DNA from: Macrothele yani
Taxonomy: Eukaryota; Arthropoda; Arachnida; Araneae; Macrothelidae
DNA: 64,000 nt
Assembly (NCBI GenBank): GCA_039090855.1
Contig: CM077011.1
Span: forward strand, 25,635,001 to 25,699,000
Reading direction: 5' to 3'
A program made the translations under genes and the position numbers. The notes beneath the pieces were generated by a model. That model searched no databases. It was not told the DNA's origin and saw nothing but the letters and a program-made list of their open reading frames with translations. Below, one piece after another: positions 1 to 11,309 of this stretch; the first letter of the stretch is position 1, and each line of letters opens with the position of its first letter.

Positions 1-88
1 TCTGCCCTCCCTGTATAGCTATTCGCCGAGTTTCGCGTTAATCGCACGGTTTTTTTCTTTGTGCGCGGATTTTATGATAATGAGTGTA
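1..88 (-). mobile_element. Terminal fragment of Tc1-like family C
   Basis: The sequence resembles the end at 11222-11309 (family C), including the outer motif ATGATAATGAGTGTA that finishes on a TA. The rest of the element lies left of the window. Strand is given as that of the family C transposase. No coding sequence is visible here. Confidence 0.6.
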
Positions 89-237
89 GGAACACGAGTT
101 GGGGTAATAACAAGATTTCCTTACGTGGAAATTTCATTACACCTTCGGAAAATCCTTGATACGATATCTCTGTGAATTACAAATGTAAAAGGATTTTTAT
201 TGTACTTCAATGTGTAATAAGTAGCAGATAAAAAAAA

Positions 238-405
238 TCGCCCGAGCCTTGGTCCGTGTGCGGATGAAGCACGGGTAATGCGTTTTCTTACCACGGTGGC
301 CCTCCCCCTTTCCTGGAACCAGTGGCTCTAAATTAGGGACGATAGATGGCTCATAACTCAATGAGTTGCTCACGGTGGTCGTTGAACTCCGAAACGAACC
401 TAATC
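238..405 (+). mobile_element. SINE A, old diverged copy
   Basis: The 3' body of the common SINE is recognisable: CCTGGAACCAGTGGCTCTAAATTAGGGACG and then GAGTTGCTCACGGTGGTCGTT, split here as two matching blocks. The tRNA-like head is badly eroded, which suggests an old insertion. Confidence 0.6.
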
Positions 406-648
406 GGCCTAGCCTCCAACTCTTACGTGCCCGGTTGTCAACAACGCATGTTAAAGAAATGACGCTAGCTTACTGATCTCACCTTTTCGCGTGATTTTTG
501 TCGCTCTTTCGGCTTTTCTTGTTTCAAAATTACTTGATATCTTAATATAAAGAATTGAGTGTATTATACTACTCAGTTTATTTGTAGAAACGCAAAACGC
601 TATTTTATTAAATTAATTATAATCGGGTAGAATACGCCTAAAACAAAA

Positions 649-1065
649 ACAGTAAATGGTTGAATTCCGTTTTATTGGAGTAGGTTACAAACTAGAGCGT
701 AAAAACAAGCTTTCGCCACTCACGGGTGCCTTCTTCAGGAAAGGCTAAATATTAATATAAGCACTGAATTGCAAATATAATAAACAGTTCCAGAAATTTT
801 CAGAATTTAAACGAGAGTAAAATAAAATAAAACATCACATGTGCGTATAGTATCATAGTATCACACGCGCGTGACAGTGTCATTGTAAGCAGGTTTATTT
901 TACTCTCGTTTAAATTTTGAAAACTTCTGGAACTATTTATATATTTCCAATTTAGTGTTTACATTTAGCTTTTCCTGAAGAAGCCATCCGCGAGTGGCGA
1001 AAGCTTGTTTTTACGCTCTAGTTCGTACCCTACGTCAATAAAACGGAATTCAACCATTTACTGTT
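649..1065. mobile_element. Foldback element with ~175-bp inverted arms
   Basis: The left arm (649-~827) is repeated in reverse complement at ~890-1065. Matching blocks include ACAGTAAATGGTTGAATTCC at the outer end, TAGAGCGTAAAAACAAGCTT, and TTTAAACGAGAGTAAAATAA at the inner end. The arms leave a loop of only about 60 bases, so this is a non-autonomous foldback or MITE-type element. No coding sequence and no clear target duplication were seen, so the superfamily is open. Confidence 0.7.
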
Positions 1066-1475
1066 ATTTTATTGTCATGTTTTTTCGTAATAAAGTGAAA
1101 CGGCTTTTGCAACACTCATTCCCAAAATTTCGGCGCCCTCAACATGCAGCGCCCTGAAAGCCCAATAGTAAACACATTTAGCCCAGGTAAGCCCAATAGT
1201 AAACACGCCTCTGACCAGAACCCCCTAGTCCCCTCTTAAGAACTGTCCTGAAGAACTGACAGAGTTCTACAGCATTTTTTTTTTTTTTTTTTGCAGATAC
1301 GTAGTACAGTAAAAACTCTAAGAAACTGCCTTGTGAATTACTTTTTATTTCTTTCCTCTTTTTCAGGATGAGTCCTCAAAAACATAATCGCCCCCGGTCC
1401 ATCCTCAAATCTTTCGAAAGCATTACAGATGTTTTTTTGTACACATCTGTAATTGGGGGAAGTTTTCATATTGTC
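1066..1475. other. Intergenic, no gene seen
   Basis: It holds a short direct repeat, AAGCCCAATAGTAAACAC at 1158-1175 and 1189-1206, and a T-run near 1267-1283. No convincing coding sequence. Confidence 0.5.
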
Positions 1476-1690
1476 GCTCCAGTGGCGCAGTGGTCTAAAC
1501 GATGGCTTCTGATCATTCGTCTGAGATGGGTCTGGGTTCGAATCCCGGTGAGGCATGGATGCTGTGTTTGGCTTACAGTGCTGGCTCTATCCCTTCCCTG
1601 GAACCAGTGACCCATAATTAGGGTCGGCCGACTGCTTATAGCCCATTGAGTTGCTCACAGTGGTCGCTAAACCTCCAATAAAAAAAAATC
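1476..1690 (+). mobile_element. SINE A (tRNA-derived)
   Basis: The head has an A-box-like GTGGCGCAGTGG and a B-box GGTTCGAATCC, then the family body CCTGGAACCAGTGACCC and GAGTTGCTCAC, ending in an A-run after CCTCCAAT. About 215 bp. Short reading frames across it are shadows of the RNA-derived sequence. Somewhat diverged from the copies in 46-63 kb. Confidence 0.85.
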
Positions 1691-2118
1691 ATACATGAAG
1701 AATTCATTTGAATCATGATACTTCAATCATATTATTTTGTCCACCACTTCCACATCATTTCAACAATCCGAACCCGAGGTGGAAGGGATGATTAAAGTAG
1801 AACTGAATTGGTATCCATTTTTTAATCATTCATCTTCACATTTTCTTGCTACCACTGATTCGTCCATGAATTATGGGATACACACTTCAATACGGAAGGG
1901 ATATTTTTATGGCTTCCTCATATTTTTGGAATGTGTTCTCCCGGATATTTTTATTCATCCACCCACAGTGAAATCCTAGATGTGTCACTAATACTGGGGC
2001 CTCAAAATACTGTCCAGCCCCCGGGACCCTGTCTCCTTGAATGTGCTCTGCCTCTGACCGATGTCATTTTTAGCCAAAATTTCTGCAATCCGGAAAACCA
2101 GTATAATAAAGTAATCTC
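1691..2118. other. Intergenic, no gene seen
   Basis: AT-rich sequence between a SINE and a Tc1-like element. Open frames are short and unlike any family I recognise. Confidence 0.5.
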
Positions 2119-3535
2119 TACACTGCCGGCCACCCAAAATGCAACACCAAAAAGGACACGAGATAGCAAAGCCAGATTTACTGGACACATAACAACAGAT
2201 ACAAAGATGAAACGATTGAGCTTACAGGCCCGTGCGACTTGCGGAACACGCAGAAATCAATAGTTCGTGTGGCCCCCATGGCTGGCAATAACGGCCGCTA
2301 CACGCCGCGGCATCAAACGAAAGAGGCTTTGGATGTGGGCTTGGGGTATGTCGGTCCAGGCTGCTTACACAAGTTGCCACAGTTCATCAGGCGTAGCCGC
2401 GGGTGATGCTTGCCGGGCCATTCAGTTGCCGATAAGCGACCAGACGTGTTCAATGGGAGACATATCAGGAGAACAGGTGAGCCACGGCAGCAGTGAAACC
2501 TGGTGGGCAGTAAAGAATTGTTGCACGATGTGTGCCACGTGCGGGCACGCATTGTCCTGTTGAAGCGTGGCCGCTGGCTGGTCCTGCAGGTAAGGGAGGA
2601 CTACAGGCTCCAAAATGACGGAGATGGTGCGGTGGCTGTTGAGTGTACCGGCGATGCGTACCAGAGGGGTGCGGGTGTCATATCCAATTAAGCCCCAAAC
2701 CATAACGCCAGGCGACGGACCGGTACGGCGATGCATAATGCAGGCGTCATACAGTCTCTCGCCGCGGTGCCGCCACATGCGGATCCGAGCATCGTGGTGT
2801 TGCAGGCAGAAACGGGATTCGTCGGAGAAGACAATGTCGTGCCATTCCGTAGGTAGTCCTGGTGCAGCGTTCAACGGCCCATTGCTGCCGCAATCGCCGG
2901 TGGTGTAACGTCAATGATAATCGAAGCAATGGGCGCCGGGCGACAAGTCTCCGCTCCTGCAGACGACGTCGAACGGTACGTGCTGACACAGGTCGTTGAG
3001 CAGCACACCCTAATTCCTGCGCTAACGTTCGTGATGTGGCGCTGCGAGCCGTCAATACCCGCCGCGCAACATGCCGGTCTTCTTGTTTGGTAGTGTGCCG
3101 CGGCTGCGGCAATCGCTCACGTCGGTCCGTCCGTCCCTCCTGCACCCACCGAATCCATACTCACCTCACTGTGGTTTGATGTCGTCCCACACGGGCGCCG
3201 ATGTCTCGGTACGATAAACCGCTGTCGCTATAAGCCACTATTCGTCCTCTGTCGAACTCCGATACGTGCTGGAATGACTGCCGTATTCTGCGACGAGGCA
3301 TCGGGAAGCTTCCCACGCACAGGTCCGGAAGCACAACACACTTCCACTACTTGCACCCCGCCTTCTGTGCAGCCTTCTTATAGTGCTTCTCGGTGGCGTG
3401 CCGGGCGCACATTATTTGCATGTGCCCTGCAATGCTAATCGTTTGCATGTCCTCTCGCGGGCGACGCATGCTGCGAATTTCAGGTTAATCGGATGCTTCC
3501 TTCTTGGTGTTGCATTTTGGTTGGCCAGCAGTGTA
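2119..3535 (-). mobile_element. Tc1-like transposon, family A, copy 1
   Basis: About 1.4 kb with ~30-bp terminal inverted repeats: TACACTGCCGGCCACCCAAA at the left, and its counterpart ending GGCCAGCAGTGTA at the right. Both termini finish on TA, as expected for Tc1/mariner target duplication. The element encodes a decayed transposase on the minus strand. A second member is at 43224-45043. Confidence 0.85.
2270..3320 (-). pseudogene. Broken Tc1-like transposase (DD34E), family A
   Basis: The protein would cut and paste the element between its inverted repeats. Reading on the minus strand, helix-turn-helix-like N-terminal sequence (GLSYRDIGARVGRH, then RTLAQELGC and VSARTVRRRLQERRL) is followed by a catalytic half at 2422-2874. 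FSDESRF, QQDNACPH and SPDMSPIEHVW give the two aspartates and the glutamate, with 34 residues between the second D and the E, the Tc1 signature. The halves lie in different frames, changing between about 2747 and 2874, and a stop interrupts the N-terminal part near 3160. Not functional. Confidence 0.8.
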
Positions 3536-4329
3536 AATTGAAAATTCGGCTTAGAACGACATCAGTTACTCAACAAAAATCGCAAGAAGAATACACTATT
3601 GAAAGAAATTTGTAACTTGCTTTAAACTATTACGGAATATATTATCACATAGCAGTAAATCCCGCAGGAGCTATTTCGACTTGCATATAGCGACTGCTCA
3701 GAGAAATTTCCGTTTCAAAGACAATCTCAAAACTTCTGAAACCGCCAATTAAAGGTCGTGTTTTGATGAAATCACCTCTGAATTCTACACGGTACAAACT
3801 AAAAATTTGTAGGAAATAAAAAGATTCGTCCAAATCTATGTGCGTTGCACGATCTTTAATGACAGTTCTCCAACGACTCAGGAAAAATCTAATTCAAATT
3901 CTGAAGTCTCTTCATCTTAAATACACCCTGAGGGAAGTCTTCCCATTCCAGATCTAATAAAGTTCAAAACTGCAGTTTTAATGTCTTGAATCTGCAATAA
4001 GTAATTTCCGTTTTTTCTTTCCTCCCTCATCACGTTTAATGGCAAAGTACTCACTAGTCTCAAATCTTATGCTCCGGCCCCGAGCTAAAAGTAGCTTAAA
4101 AATGCATAGCATTAGTTGTAATGAGTTGAAAGCTTAGAATCCCGTTACTTGAAGAAGCAATATTGCAGATTTCTCTAGAGAGCATTTGTTTTTACGATCT
4201 AATCAGGGAAGGAAACTTTTGATCTGGGTATGCGTTGAATACCCGTTTATTCTCTTTATTAATTTTTAATATCGGGCTAAGAGAACGTTACAGACTTCTT
4301 TTTCTTTACAATTTTGAGTTGGGAAAGGT
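3536..4329. other. Intergenic, no feature recognised
   Basis: AT-rich, no TIRs, SINE boxes or protein similarity that I can support. It ends where the large tandem duplication starts. Confidence 0.5.
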
Positions 4330-4652
4330 TAACACTCATATCTTCTCGGTATTTATATCAACTTCATTGAAATCCTTCAAGCGTATTTGGTTATCATCAG
4401 CGACATTTTTAACTTAATCACTGTGATTCATTTTGGTATTCAGCTTTATCTTTTCTTATGATTCTGAAAATAATTAATAGGTACGATTTGTAATGTTCGT
4501 GTATTCAGAACTCATGGTACAGACTTTAAGGGGTGGTAGAGCACACTGCAACAAACATTTTTTTGTATAGGAATGCATGGGCGCAAGTGACGCGTTGAGG
4601 CACAAACACAAGAAATAGACATGAAAGGAAACATAAATTATGTGGGTCTGGT

Positions 4653-4862
4653 GCGATTCGTCCAACGACGATTGGTCCAATGCCGATTCGTCCAATGCCG
4701 ATTGGTCCAATGCCGATTCGTCCAAAGGGACGATTCGTCCAATGGACAATTGGTCCAAAGGTACAATTCGTCCAATGGTACGATTGGTCCAATGCCGATT
4801 CGTCCAATGGGTCGATTGGTCCAATGCCAATTCGTCCAATGGGACGATTGGTCCAATTCCGT
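4653..4862 (+). repeat. 15-17 bp minisatellite, left array
   Basis: About 13 units alternate between CGATTCGTCCAATGC and CGATTGGTCCAATGC, with spacer bases varying so that units are 15, 16 or 17 long. It adjoins the left TIR. Apparent proteins rich in WTNRHWTN or VQCRFVQ on either strand are translations of this array, not genes. Confidence 0.9.
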
Positions 4863-5213
4863 CCTATCTGTCCGAAGGGCTACTCGTGCTATAAAAGTCT
4901 CATCTGTTTCGATTCTATCTCCGATGTTACACGAAAGTACCGGTAGTCCAAAGAGTTACATTTCATGCGTAATATTGTGGTTACAGATTTCTTTCTTTCT
5001 TTTTTTTTTTTTTTTTTTTTGGAATCGCGTTTTCTTGTTATACTGTCCTTGCTGCCGTATGAAGTTACTGATGTACGAGCCGTTCTATCAACTTCAATAT
5101 TTCTCTTTTGCATGAAATAATATAAAATACTAGTGTTCCGTTTCTGTTTGTAGAATGCAGTGGGGTTTTCCGCCAACTGCCCAATGGAAACAACTGGTCG
5201 GGGTTTGGACAGT

Positions 5214-6110
5214 GGCCTTTTCAACAGTTTTTATTCCAGCGATGTCATATTCATAACGTTTACATATTAAATCAAGTTAATAATATTGCGCTTTTACTTA
5301 AACACGAAATATTAATTCATAGGCCCTAGGCTTAGGCTTTTTTAACAGTTTTATTTCTACCGATGTCAGATTCCTAACGTTTACATATCAAATCAAGTTA
5401 ATAATATTGAGCTTTTACTTAGGCATGAAATATTAATTCATAGGCTCTAGGCCTAGGACTTTTTATGACTTTTTATTCTACCGGTCATATTCATAACGTT
5501 TACATATTAAATCAAGTTAATAATATTGCGCTTTCATTTAAGCAAGAAATATTTATTCATAGGCCCGAGGCCTAGGTGCCTAGCAAATACCTCAGAAATG
5601 ATACGATGAGTGCCTTTTATTATAAAGTTTTATAAAATGTTTACAAATACCAAATATCTAGGTTGTAACTTAAAATCTTCTAAAATGGCCCGCGGCCTAG
5701 GTGCCTTGCAAAGACCTCAGAAATGATACGATGAATGCCTTTTATAAAGTTTTATGAAATTTTTACAAATATCTAGGTTGTAACTTAAAATCTTCTAAAA
5801 AGGCCTGCGACCTAGGTGCCTGGTAGATAGCTGAGAAATGATTCGTTGAGTGCGTTTTATTAGGTTTTATAAAATGTTTACAAATACCAAATATCTAGGT
5901 TGTAACTTAAAATCTTCTAAAAAGGCCCGGGGCCTAGGTGCCTCGTAAAGACCTGAGGAATGATAGGATGAGTGCCTTTTATTAGGTTTTATAACATATT
6001 TACAAATACCAAATATCTAGGTTGTAAATTAAAATCTTCAAAAAATGCCCGCAGCCTAGGTGGTTTGCAAACAGCTGAGAAATGCTCCATTGAGTGCCTT
6101 TTACCATGTT
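5214..6110 (+). repeat. Two sets of ~120-bp tandem repeats
   Basis: Set one has three units beginning near 5214, 5335 and 5458. They share AACGTTTACATATTAAATCA and end in a CCTAGG-rich motif. Set two has about five units beginning near 5570, 5693, 5812, 5933 and 6052, sharing AAATGTTTACAAATACCAAA and GGCCTAGGTGCC. The palindromic CCTAGG motif links both sets. They form the core of the transposon at 4491-7135. No coding sequence. Confidence 0.85.
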
Positions 6111-6224
6111 CATGTAAAATGTTTACAATTACTAAATAAACGGAAATTATCTTTCAAAAGGATATAAAGAGGAGAATAATTTAAATTATTATTCCTTTCT
6201 GGAAAATAAAAAAGTTTACCGTTG

Positions 6225-6330
6225 GTAAGATGATACCATTGGACGTATCGGCGTTGGACCAATCGTACCATTGGTTTCGAATCGTTTTGGACGAATCGGC
6301 ATTGGACGAATCGTCGTTGGACGAATCATC
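6225..6330 (-). repeat. 15-17 bp minisatellite, inverted array
   Basis: The same unit as at 4653-4862 in reverse complement (TTGGACGAATCG and TTGGACCAATCG), about six units. It mirrors the left array around the core repeats. Confidence 0.85.
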
Positions 6331-6420
6331 CGGGAACGAAATTGTATACTTACAGCATCGTTGACAAGCGCTTCTTTACAGCAATGTTTACAATAATTGC
6401 TCAAAATTGCATCCATCAAC

Positions 6421-6983
6421 AGTAATACAAGCGTGGTAGCGTCGACGTACCAAGAACGATTCTCTGTGAATGTGTGGGCGGGTATTGTGAAAGACTTCCT
6501 GCTTGGCCCATATCTACTACCAACGCGACTTGATGGCAGATGTTACCATATTTTTCTGGGAGAGGTTTTACCAGAATTGCTTCAAGATGTACCACTGGCC
6601 ATCCGACAAGGACTGTGGTTTCAGCATGATGGGACGCCAGCCCATTTCAGCATTAATGTGCACAATTACCTTGATGCCACTTTTGGGGCGTCCAGGTAAT
6701 TGCACAACCAATACAATACCTACAACCAATAAGAAGTTATCGAGCCATGCTTACTTCTTATGGGGACATCTGAAGGCCCTCGTTTACGAGACTCCAGTTG
6801 ACTCTGTTGAGGACCTCGCCGCTTGAATATCCGTTGCGGCTGCACGTGTGCAAGAAATACCTGGCATCTTTGAAACTGAAGGCCAATCACTCCGTCGACG
6901 CAGCCACGCTGTTAGTGGACGCAATTTTGAGCAATTATTGTAAACATTGCTGTAAAGAAGCACTTGTCAACGAGGCTGTATAA
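6421..6983 (+). pseudogene. Remnant IS630/mariner-type transposase
   Basis: Readable blocks in order are SVNVWAGIVKDFLLGPYLLP, LPELLQDVPLAIRQGLWFQH with DGTPAHFSINV, then FLWGHLKALVYETPV, and RISVAAARVQEIPGIFE-like sequence with a stop just before it. WFQHDG..PAHF marks the second catalytic aspartate. The segment expected between it and FLWG, including the conserved PRSPDL region and third catalytic residue, is missing. Several frameshifts and stops follow. An 80-bp inverted repeat brackets the remnant (6340-6420 against ~6903-6985), so part of its 3' end was copied in reverse. Inactive. Confidence 0.7.
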
Positions 6984-7371
6984 GTAAACAATTTATGTTT
7001 CCTTTCATGTCTATCTCTTGTGTTTGTGCCTCAAGGCGTCACTGGCGCCCATACATTCCTATACAAAAAAATGTTTGTTGCAATGTGCTCTACCACCCCT
7101 TAAAGTTTGTCCCATGAGTTCTGAATCCCCTTGTATGTGGCTTATTGAACAATACCTACAACCAATTCTTCTTAAATACTTCACTTAAAGTGAAACAGGA
7201 GTCATCCAAGATACTCCAGGAAAAGTTACTTACCGTTAATCTTTATTCAGCTAAAACTCCTTTAGCACTTCAACAATGAGGAACTGCAACTCACTTTTCA
7301 GCAGTGTTAGTAACTTAATCCAACTAATGTGAGTTAATCAGCAGAGAACTTGGTTAAGGGAAACACCAACC

Positions 7372-8038
7372 CAGGGCCGGATTAAGGGGAGGACTATTGG
7401 GGCTATAGCCTTGGGGCCGACGACGACCAAGAGCCCAGGAAATATGCCTGGGCAAATAATAGATAGATAGGTACAGAGAGAGAGATAAAGAGAAGGGTTT
7501 TTAAAATAGATTTACTTTTGTCTCGTATGATTTCCACTTGGTCAGAAACAGAGGCTAGAAAACGAACAGATTTCAAGGCAATGACTCACAGAGGGTGAAG
7601 TTTTCATGTCGCTGTGTACAACGGGGTCGGCAAGACAGTTTCTGCTTTCTCACTACCATTCACCCACACCTTTGAATTTGCACTTGGAACCGTTAATGGC
7701 CGAAGTCCCTTATGGCTTCACATTGAATAACAGAAAAGATGGACTAAGAAATGTATACAATGCTAAACCATTAGAAAACTCAAGACAAAATCTAGAAATC
7801 TTAAGCTTTTAACTCGTGTTATTGTGAGAACAGTGGAAAATACGGGGACTTATTATGAAAACTCTACAGACAATTTAGTAGTTACAGCTTCGTGTTTTAA
7901 CGGACTTCATAATAATTCCCCGACATATGTCCTTTGGGGGCCCATTCAGATGTCTTAGCCTTGGAGTCCACAAAAATGTCTTAGCCTTCGGGTTCTCTAA
8001 AGTGTCTTAGCCTTGGGGCCCACTAAGGCCTTAATCAG
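7372..8038. mobile_element. Possible hAT-like MITE, copy 1
   Basis: The left end CAGGGCCGGATTAAGG is hAT-like, and the right side carries its imperfect inverse, GGCCTTAATCAG. Near the right end GTCTTAGCCTTGGGG-like units are repeated three times. Copy 2 (24940-25580) has fewer units. A target duplication is not clear, so the superfamily is an inference. Confidence 0.4.
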
Positions 8039-8082
8039 TATACAATACCATGAAATATGCGATTACATCAATATGCAATACA

Positions 8083-8363
8083 AATTTGAAGTTGTATTCC
8101 ATCTACTGGTGTAAATTAGAATGTGTTAATAATGGTGAATCTATTGGTGTAAATTAGAATGGTGTAATAATGGTAAATGGTGTGGTCTATTGGCGCAATT
8201 GTAAATTATTATTTCGTCTATTGTGTAATTAGAATTAGTTGCATTCCGTCTATTGTTTAATTTGAATTAGTTGTATTCCGTCTATTTGTGTAATTAGAAT
8301 GGTTAGGGCAAGTAACCATTCTAGTCATAATTTACACCAATAGAAGGAATGCAACTTCAAATT
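8083..8363. mobile_element. Small foldback MITE, copy 1
   Basis: Inverted ends of ~40 bp: AATTTGAAGTTGTATTCCAT then CTACTGGTGTAAATTA on the left; TAATTTACACCAATAGAAGG then AATGCAACTTCAAATT on the right. The interior repeats a CCGTCTATTGTGTAATTAGA motif. No coding sequence. Confidence 0.65.
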
Positions 8364-8503
8364 CATGCTGAAAACACCAACACTAAAAATACAACACTCA
8401 GCCTTTAAATAAATCAAGCTTCAATTAAAACAACGCCTCTTTCACGATTATAGCATTATAACATCCACCATGTCCACAATTTTGGCTGCTGCCTCACATT
8501 ATA

Positions 8504-9689
8504 TACATTATATTGACAAAAGTCACCGGACATCTAGAAGAGAAACACAACATACCATTTATTGACATACATTAGTACGCTGTCGGTCCACCTTTGGCCT
8601 TAATGCATGCACTGACCCTTCGAGATATGCTTTCAACAAGGTTTTGGAACACAGCGATAGGTACCCGCTTCCATTCAGTACGTAATGCTACCGCTAACTT
8701 TTGCTTAGTAGTAGGCCTTTGTTCCAAACTTCTTGTGCGGCGCTCTAGTTCATCCCATAGGTGCTCTATGCGATTCAGATCAGGGCTCTGTGCTGGCCAG
8801 TCCACACACGATACTGAGTTATCCTCAAACCACGCCGTAACAGTCCTTGCCTTATGGTTCGGCGTATTATGCTGCTGGTACCAACAAGGCTCGGTTCCAT
8901 AGTATTGCCACAGAGGTGGTAGGGCATAATTGTCCAGAATATTGAGGTAGACGTGCTGGTTAACAGGTTTGTCCACGATAATCAAAGGGCCGGGACCACA
9001 CCACGTTGTAAATAGCGTTCTTCTGGCTGCTTCTATACCAACACACGGCCATCAAACTGTTGGATCGTGTATCTGGATTCTTCAGTTAATAGGGCCTGTT
9101 TCCATTGATCTACGGTCCACGATAAATGTTCTTTACACCATGCTAAATATCGAGTAGCGTTCCGAGTGGAGAGAAAAGGCTTATGAACCGCCGCACGACC
9201 ACGGTTACCCATGGAATGAATTTCTCTGCGAATGGTACGTGTACATACTGAGGTTCCGGAATTTTTACTCACCTGTACATTGAGGTTTTGTGCAGTATTC
9301 CGTCGATAAGCTGTAACGACTCTCCTGAGGCTTCGACGTCCTCTATCACTGATTTTCTTTGGTCTGCCGGTACGTTGTGCTGCTTCAGGCACGCCAAGTG
9401 TCTTCCACTTATTCATTACATTCAAAGCAGTTTACTTGGGTACATTTAAACTCCTCTTGGTTTCTCTTATGGACAACTCCCTAATATAACACCCGACAAT
9501 CTTTCCTTTTAAAAAGTCAGTTCTCTACTGCAGCGACATTTTCACTCAACCTCACAGTGCAATATGATCGATGTCAGCTGCAGGCTTATTTTTATGACAT
9601 TTACAGCTGTACCGCGCATCTTAACAACGCAGGAGATCCGTTCATTTGCTTTTGAAGGGGTGTCCGGTGACTTTTGTCGATATAGTGTA
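8504..9689 (-). mobile_element. Tc1-like transposon, family B, copy 1
   Basis: 1.19 kb. The TIR is TATTGACAAAAGTCACCGGA preceded by TACATTA on the left, with the right end reading GGTGACTTTTGTCGATATAG then TGTA. TA sits at both ends. Other members are at 26046, 38879 and 42039. Confidence 0.9.
8572..9425 (-). pseudogene. Broken Tc1-like transposase, family B
   Basis: An N-terminal piece (9425-9033) includes GVPEAAQRTGRPKKISDRGR and RRVVTAYRRNTAQNL, a GRPKK-type linker after the helix-turn-helix. A C-terminal piece (8985-8572) has WYQQHNTPNHKA and [15 protein letters not shown]. The first catalytic aspartate is now E (LTEESRYT) and the second is H (QQHN where the sister copy has QQDN). The spacing to the glutamate still fits DD34E. 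The two pieces are out of frame around 8985-9033. Not active. Confidence 0.85.
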
Positions 9690-10119
9690 TCTTTCAATTT
9701 TTATCGTTCACATACATACGTCATACTCTCTGACCTCAGAAGTGTTGCCAACCTCATCTCGCGAGACAGAAGATATAACGTTAAGGTTGAAAAACGCTAA
9801 GAGAGAATGAACTCAAATTTACATAGAGACAGAAACTAAAAATGAAAGTTAATTTTGAATATACGCTCACTGTCATAAAAAGCAGGCCACTAAAAAGGAG
9901 GTGTCTGATTGAAATGAGATTTTAGTAGTGAGATGGTGCATACCAAAGACAGAAGTGATTAAAATATCACAGCAGCAGGACGATTTCTCGCGGACATACT
10001 GTACACATTCCTGTCAGTGTTAGTACTTCGGACCGCCTCGGACTCCAATACATGTAGTGATACAGTCCGACATGGAGTGAAAGAGACGTCGTGTGTTATA
10101 CTGGGACAGATTAGCCTAC

Positions 10120-10809
10120 ACTCCTTGCAAGTGACGCTCTAAATCACGAACACTGGGACATGGAGAAAGCTGTCGTCCCATCTCGCTCCACACGTGCTCT
10201 ATGGGCCAGAGATCAGACGATCTGGCATACCACGGAAGTGTCGCAGCATGACGTAGACAGTCCTGGGAAACTTGAGCCGTGTGCGAACGGGCATAATTTT
10301 GTTAGAAAATGGCTCTACGCCCCCCCCCGCCAGGGAAAGCAGCACATAAAGCCGCCGGATCTCCTGTATATCGCTGGGCTGTCAACGTCCCTCGGATCAC
10401 TGCGAGGGAAATCCAGCTGTCATACGCGATGGCTCCGCAGACTATCACGCCTGCAGTTCGGGACGTGTGCAGCTGTACAGTGAGGTTGGAATTGTAGCGC
10501 TCACCTGCGGGTTTCTGCACTATGACGCGGTGGACGTCCGTTCCCCACAAAGAAACGGGATTCGCCGCTGACGACTACTCGTCGCCAGTCGGTAGCATTC
10601 CACGCTTCTAGCTGCTGACACCACTGCAATCGACGCCGACGATGGTCAGGTCTTAATGACAGAAAACGTAAGTGCCGTTGAGAGTGCAGATTCGCCTCTT
10701 CCAGACTTCTGGAAATGGATCTAACGAACACAGCTGTCCCTTGTGCAGCCGCCGCGTGTCTCTGGATATTGGACAAGGGCGTCGTTGCATCTTTGCGTGC
10801 TCCTGTCAC
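10120..10809 (-). pseudogene. Broken Tc1-like transposase, family C
   Basis: Minus-strand reading gives RSISRSLEEANLHSQRHLRF (end of the DNA-binding region), then WRRVVVSGESRFFVGNG, VCGAIAYDSWISLAVIRGTL, QNYARSHTAQV and PIEHVWSEMGRQL. The first catalytic aspartate is G (SGESRF) and the second is N (QNYARSH where the family has QDNARPH). Only the glutamate in PIEHVW remains. The frame also breaks near 10500 and a stop precedes QNYARSH. Both segmental copies share these losses, so it was dead before the duplication. Confidence 0.75.
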
Positions 10810-10902
10810 GCTCCCACTATCCTATCTGCTGGTTGTGTGTCTGGGTCGTCCAGAATCAGCCCGCTGTGTCTGGGCGCTTTTCCATGCCCATTCCTCCCAA
10901 CA

Positions 10903-10972
10903 CGATCGCATCGTACTATCCGAGCGGCCCAAATAGTGGCCGATTCGTACTGTCCGACCGGCCCAAATAGGG
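10903..10972. repeat. 34-bp minisatellite, about 2 units
   Basis: Units of the form CGTACTGTCCGACCGGCCCA plus AATAGTGGCCGATT. Two units here; the equivalent place in copy 2 (28461-28586) has about four. It sits on the transposase N-terminal side of family C. Confidence 0.75.
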
Positions 10973-11309
10973 GCCCGTCACCCGGCCTCTCTCATCCCGA
11001 CGATACGGCCTCGTTTAAACTCCGTCAGTTGCCCGTACGCACATCTACGGCGTCCCCGCAGCATGTCTATCGGTCAGGGATCTCACCTGACCCTTACCGT
11101 GCACTTCGGCACGAATGTGGAGTCCTCTGCGCGGCGCCTTATAGGCCTCAAGGAGTGCTATTGCAGCGCCGGTCTTGGACGCGCGGGCATGCGGAAGCGC
11201 ACGAAATTTTAATCATTTGCATGTCTGCCCTCCCCGTAGCTATTCGCCTAGTTTCACGTGAATCGCACGGTGTTTTCTTGCTGTGCGAATTTTTATGACA
11301 ATGAGTGTA

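Larger units (their letters stand above)
4491..7135 (+). mobile_element. Long-TIR DNA transposon with subterminal arrays, copy 1
   Basis: Inverted termini of ~140 bp (4503-~4642 and ~6986-7127) share blocks such as ATTCAGAACTCATGG and AACAAACATTTTTTTGTATA. TA dinucleotides sit at both outer ends. Inside are a 15-17 bp array, a core of ~120-bp tandem repeats, an inverted array, and a transposase remnant next to the right terminus. The remnant belongs to the IS630-Tc1-mariner superfamily. The second copy, at 22059-24703, is part of the segmental duplication. Confidence 0.75.
9862..11309 (-). mobile_element. Tc1-like transposon, family C, copy 1
   Basis: 1.45 kb. The left end TACGCTCACTGTCATAAAAA is the inverse of the right end, TTTTTATGACAATGAGTGTA. 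TA at both termini. It contains a C-homopolymer at ~10320 and a 34-bp minisatellite at ~10903-10972. Confidence 0.8.

Noticed and set aside
4621..5115. Proteins rich in repeated W-T-N-R or V-Q-C-R-F on both strands
   Set aside because: They are translations of the 15-17 bp minisatellite and appear on both strands and in several frames.
6421..6983. Active transposase source for the long-TIR element
   Set aside because: The third catalytic region is missing in both copies and several stops and frameshifts follow.
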